In this document: one piece after another, positions 60,101-64,000 of the stretch
How the letters are laid out: each line of letters starts with the position of its first letter
Numbering within the stretch: position 1 is the stretch's first letter
The notes under the pieces: generated by a model
What the model saw: only the letters and a program-made list of their open reading frames with translations
The model's database searches: none
Told to the model about the DNA's origin: nothing
Origin: Coniochaeta sp. PMI_546
Taxonomy: Eukaryota > Ascomycota > Sordariomycetes > Coniochaetales > Coniochaetaceae
Reading direction: 5' to 3'
NCBI GenBank assembly: GCA_021432605.1
Contig: MU271149.1
Coordinates: 2,046,001 to 2,110,000, forward strand
Length of the DNA stretch: 64,000 nucleotides
Position numbers and translations under genes: made by a program

Positions 60101-63100
60101 GGTATTTCGATCCTAAACGATATATACGGTTAGAAACTAACGTTTCTAATTATATTATATCTAATATCGTTTCGTAATAAGACGATAATAGTAAATAGTA
60201 TCCGGTAACGTTTTAGTCCCGTAAGTTTACCGGATTAAAACTAATTTATAATAACCCGGATAAAGAATTATTTATAATCGTCGAATTGTTTAGATATTAG
60301 AAATATTATTTAGAAAAGAACCGATTCGTAATCGAAATATTATCAGATTACGTTAATTTCTAAACTTTTATAAAATAACCAAAATTTAACGGGCGTTAAA
60401 TAAAATAGTATATATATTTCGTACCGTTCGAGTTCGTAATCAAATATCGTTTAGATAAATTAAACCTAACCGATATACCGTCGAGACGGTTTAATTACGA
60501 AGACGCGGTTAATCCGTAATTAGAACTAATATATCTATTTTAATAGAAATTGGATTAGTAAATAGTTTAAGTTCTTATATTCCAAAACCTAACCTATATC
60601 GGGGTTTAACTAGTACCGGGTTATAACGATTTTAATAATTTAGATATTTCCAAAAACGATATAAAAAAATCGTCGGAAAATAATATAAATATAAACGTTT
60701 TAAAAGATTTAGACAATCTAAAAACGTTTCAAAATTAAGCATTATACGAACGTCGGGCGTTATAAAACCTCCTTATAGAATAATATATACCGAAAGTTAT
60801 GGTATTTAATATAAATACCCGTAAATAAGTTTTAGAATCGGGTATATCCGAAGATCTAAGAGATTTTATTATTAAATTATAATAGATAAATCAAAAGACC
60901 TAACGTATTAAAGCCGAATCGTTATAAGGTCTTAAGATTAGATTTGAATTAACTTAGATAATTAATATAGCCGGGATAGTACGGTTTAAAGACCGACTTT
61001 ATATCTTAAAGTTTAAAAGTCTAAGATAAGAACTCTTACGTTTATATTATAACGGAACGGAAACGGGATATTTTAATATCGCCCGTATTATAAAACTTTT
61101 CTAACGAAAATATTATTAGATAAATCTTTATATAGATATAAAAGAATACGTCGTTAGTTATAAAATATATTAGGGAGCCGTATTAAGAAAATACAAACCT
61201 TATAATAAGTTAGAATTATTACCGATTCCCGTACGCTTTTTCTAAAAAATCTTAATAAACTTTATTATTAGATTACGTTTAGTTTAATATAAAAGTAAAA
61301 TAATAAACGCGATCTTAATAATCGTCGACCGTTTTACCAAATATACTATTTTCTTACCAACTAGTATAACTATTATATTAATTAAACTAGTAGAACTATT
61401 GTATATAAAAGTAAAATTATAATACGGCCTTTTAGAAAAAATAGTTTTAGACCGAAATACCGTATTTACGAATTAGTTTTAGATAAACCTTTATTATTAT
61501 AACAAAATCAAAAGACGATTATTAATAACGTTCTACTTTTAAACAAATAGCCAAATAGAAAAAGTTAACCAAATATTAGAAAACTACTTCCGATCCTTTA
61601 TCGATTCCTAATAGTTAATCTAGCCGAACTTATTACTATCCGTATAATTCGTTTATAATAACGTATAGAATATTACGTTAGGAATAAATCCTAATCAAAT
61701 ATTTTTTAGCTTTTTACCGGATTTTTATTTCCGGACCGAAAACGATCTTAATTAAAAAGGGGTATTAATAGTTATAAATAGATTAGAGAAACTTATTATA
61801 TTAAAGAACGAATTATAAGAACGTTAACTCGTCGTTATCGAACGATAAGTGAAATATTATAACGCGAAATATACCTTTAAGATTTTTAAGAAAGGTAACC
61901 TAATAACCTTTTCAATTAAGAATTTAAGGTTAAAAATATTAAATAAAAAATTAGCTTTTAAGTTTATCGGACTTTTCAAAATCCTTATAATAATCGGTTC
62001 CTAAACGTATCGTATTAGTTTACTAGTATAATACGACCGTTTGTATAATATATTCCCTATTAGTTTATTAGAACCTTAGAACCTAAAGGTAAGAAAATAT
62101 CTTAAAAACTATCTCTAAATACCTATACTAAAGGATAATAATTAATAGGTAATAGAAAAGGTTAAGGATAAATACCGATTCTAAAGTAAAATATTATTTT
62201 ACGTAAAATAGGAAGGCTAGCCTTTAGAATATAATTAATAGGTTAACGAGACGGATATATAAATTCCGAAAACAATTATAGATTTTAGAAAACGGATTAT
62301 TAAGATAAAAGTCTTATTATAGATAAAAATCTTATTATAAATAGAAGTCTTATTATAAAAGGTAGAAATATAAGACGAAACGGTAAAGGAATAAGTTTTA
62401 GACGTTTATATACCGAAAAAAAAACGGGGAAGACTTCGAATAAATTAAAAAGTAAATTAGAAAGTAATCTGATTTTAAAAACCTAAAAAGAACGGATAAA
62501 TCGTTACCTTAATTACTCGTAAACGAAATACTAATAGGAATAGTATAAAAATATTAGTATATCGAACAAAAGATCCTTTACGAAATATTAAATTATTAAT
62601 AAAACTCCGCGAAGAAAATATAAATAGAAAAGTATTTAATCTTTAAAAACGCCCCGAAAATACCTAAGAAACCAAATTATATTATCCCGAGACCTTTTTT
62701 ATTATCTAAAACCGATATAACGGTTTGTTAATAATCTTAACCGGGTAATAATAAAAAAACTCGACCCGTAAATCTTCTAAACCGAACTAAACTATTACCC
62801 GATCTTTCGTTTTGTTTATATCCGTTACGAAATAATCTTTATTAACGTATAAAACCGGATACCCCGTTTCGTTAAGAAATAAACGTAAATTTCTATTCTT
62901 TTTAGCCAAAAGTATCCGATTATTATAATATTATTAATACTAATAAATTCGTTTTTAAAATTATACCGATTAACTTATAAATTAGAACGAAAGAAAAAAA
63001 AGAAAAACTTACCGAACTAAAATAATCGTTTTTATTAAACGGTTTTAAAATATTTTAAGATTACGAATAAATTTAGATAATATCGATTAAATTCCGTATT

Positions 63101-63954
63101 AGATTAATAACCGCGTTAACGATTAACGTATGAATTTCCCGTAAGAAAAATATATAACTTTCGTTATCGATTTTTTAAAAACTTCGAATTTATTAAAAGA
63201 TATTTCGAATATCCTCCTAATCTCTTTATATATTAAAGGGAATTTATAAACCGTTAATAAAACGATACTAAATTAAATCTAAAACGGGTAAAAAATAAAC
63301 CTAAATATAAGTTAAATTATTTGAAAAATAACGACGATATAACCGAAAAAAAAATTTATCTTAAAAATATTCCGGGTTCGGTAACGTATTACGAAAACGT
63401 TTTAAATCATTAATAATATACTAAACGTATAAATAAAATAAATACGGATTAGGATTAATATAAGTTTATTTCGTAAACGGGCGTATTTTAACCCGTATTA
63501 TAAAACGCGACGGAATAAATACGTTTTCTATTTCCTCGTTAGTAATTAAACCCTTATCTTTTTAAGAAAAACGAATAAACGTCCGAAAGAACGGAAAAAG
63601 GAACGAATTAAAATTAGTAAATATAATAATACGTAACCGAAATAATATAAAGGTATAAGAAAAATAGATTAAAATTAAATTTTAAAAAAAAAGAAAGTAT
63701 AAGCGAAAGTAAAAACTTATTAGTCGAATAAGTTTAAAAAAGAGAAATAGAAAAAGTTAATTTTAATATAACGACGTTATTTTTATATAAAGATAATAAA
63801 TCCGTACGTAAATATAAAACGGTAGAAAATCGACCGCCGTTTTCGTCGCCGTTTTTATTATTATTTTTATCGTTACCGGTAAAATAAAATATTAGAAATA
63901 CGTAATAAGAACCGTCTTATAACCGAAGATAATTATTATAGAAAGGGAAATAAT

Positions 63955-64000
63955 TATAACGAAGTTTATAAAACGAAAGTAAGATTCTCGTAAACGGTAT
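63955..64000 (+). repeat. Start of the 3' LTR of element C
   Basis: 46 bp match the start of the family 2 LTR before the window ends. Confidence 0.8.

Larger units (their letters stand above)
25021..64000. repeat. RIP-mutated, retrotransposon-filled AT-rich block
   Basis: From about 25,020 to the window end the DNA is rich in TpA and almost free of CpA and TpG, while CpG persists. For example, in 31,201-31,500 I count one CpA and no TpG. This is the footprint of repeat-induced point mutation acting on repeats, known from Neurospora and other Pezizomycotina. Only broken mobile elements are recognisable. Such blocks are normally H3K9-methylated heterochromatin; that state is inferred. The individual elements are listed separately. 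Confidence 0.92.
56850..64000 (+). mobile_element. Element C: broken Ty3/Gypsy, family 2, cut by the window end
   Basis: The 5' LTR is about 56,850-57,181. The leader and gag follow (57,182-57,780), then protease (to about 58,400), reverse transcriptase (catalytic region near 59,660-59,700), RNase H (about 60,100-60,400), integrase (about 61,180-61,900) and a chromodomain-like end near 62,100-62,250. A long tail of about 1.6 kb follows. The 3' LTR starts at 63,955 after a purine tract (GAAAGGGAAA) and is cut by the window edge. Expected full length is about 7.4 kb. Broken, dozens of interruptions, RIP on both strands. Its 3' target duplication cannot be seen. Confidence 0.88.

Noticed and set aside
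25021-64000. Mitochondrial DNA or a centromere core
   Set aside because: The block is continuous with nuclear genes, full of nuclear Gypsy elements and retains many CpG sites. A pericentromeric or subtelomeric location is possible, but no telomere repeats or centromere-specific feature can be shown.

Overview
The window comes from a filamentous ascomycete (Pezizomycotina, probably a Sordariomycete; this placement is inference). The evidence is short spliceosomal introns with GTAAGT/GTATGT-type donors, typical fungal gene families, and a hard border between normal genic DNA and very AT-rich, CpA/TpG-depleted DNA. That depletion is the signature of repeat-induced point mutation (RIP).

Region 1 (1-about 25,020) is ordinary genic DNA. 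It holds a partial gene running off the left edge (minus), kynurenine 3-monooxygenase (plus, 4 exons), a rhodopsin-like/SAT4-family membrane protein (minus, 5 exons), diphthamide synthesis protein Dph2 (minus), a secreted histidine-acid-phosphatase-fold protein (minus), mismatch repair protein Msh6 (plus, 5 exons), a small MARVEL-like membrane protein (minus) and a 1,138-residue protein of unknown function (minus). The gaps between genes are long (0.4-3.2 kb) and carry a recurrent short TACCTTA/TAAGGTA-type motif. The genes are independent housekeeping or accessory loci; no biosynthetic cluster is evident.

Region 2 (about 25,020-64,000) has no host gene that I can support. It is a nest of broken Ty3/Gypsy LTR retrotransposons. 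Three families are separable by their LTRs: family 1 (391 bp), family 2 (about 331 bp) and family 3 (431 bp). Copies are A (46,829-53,589, +, family 1, TSD TTACG), sitting inside D (40,296-54,355, -, family 3, TSD ATAAC), which sits in the leader of E (family 2, +). B (28,752-35,490, -, family 1) and C (56,850 to beyond the window end, +, family 2) are further near-full-length copies. Partial family 2 pieces lie at 35,491-40,290 and include a head-to-head inverted LTR pair around a 39-bp tandem repeat. A 235-bp retroposon-like insertion at 54,938 with a 12-bp target duplication has kept its GC-rich end inside RIP-mutated DNA.

Most notable points: RIP on element A is nearly confined to one strand, suggesting a young copy; two Gypsy families carry an apparent coiled-coil reading frame antisense to pol between the chromodomain and the 3' LTR; and the nested target duplications give a readable order of insertion. 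All elements here are broken, with many interruptions each.
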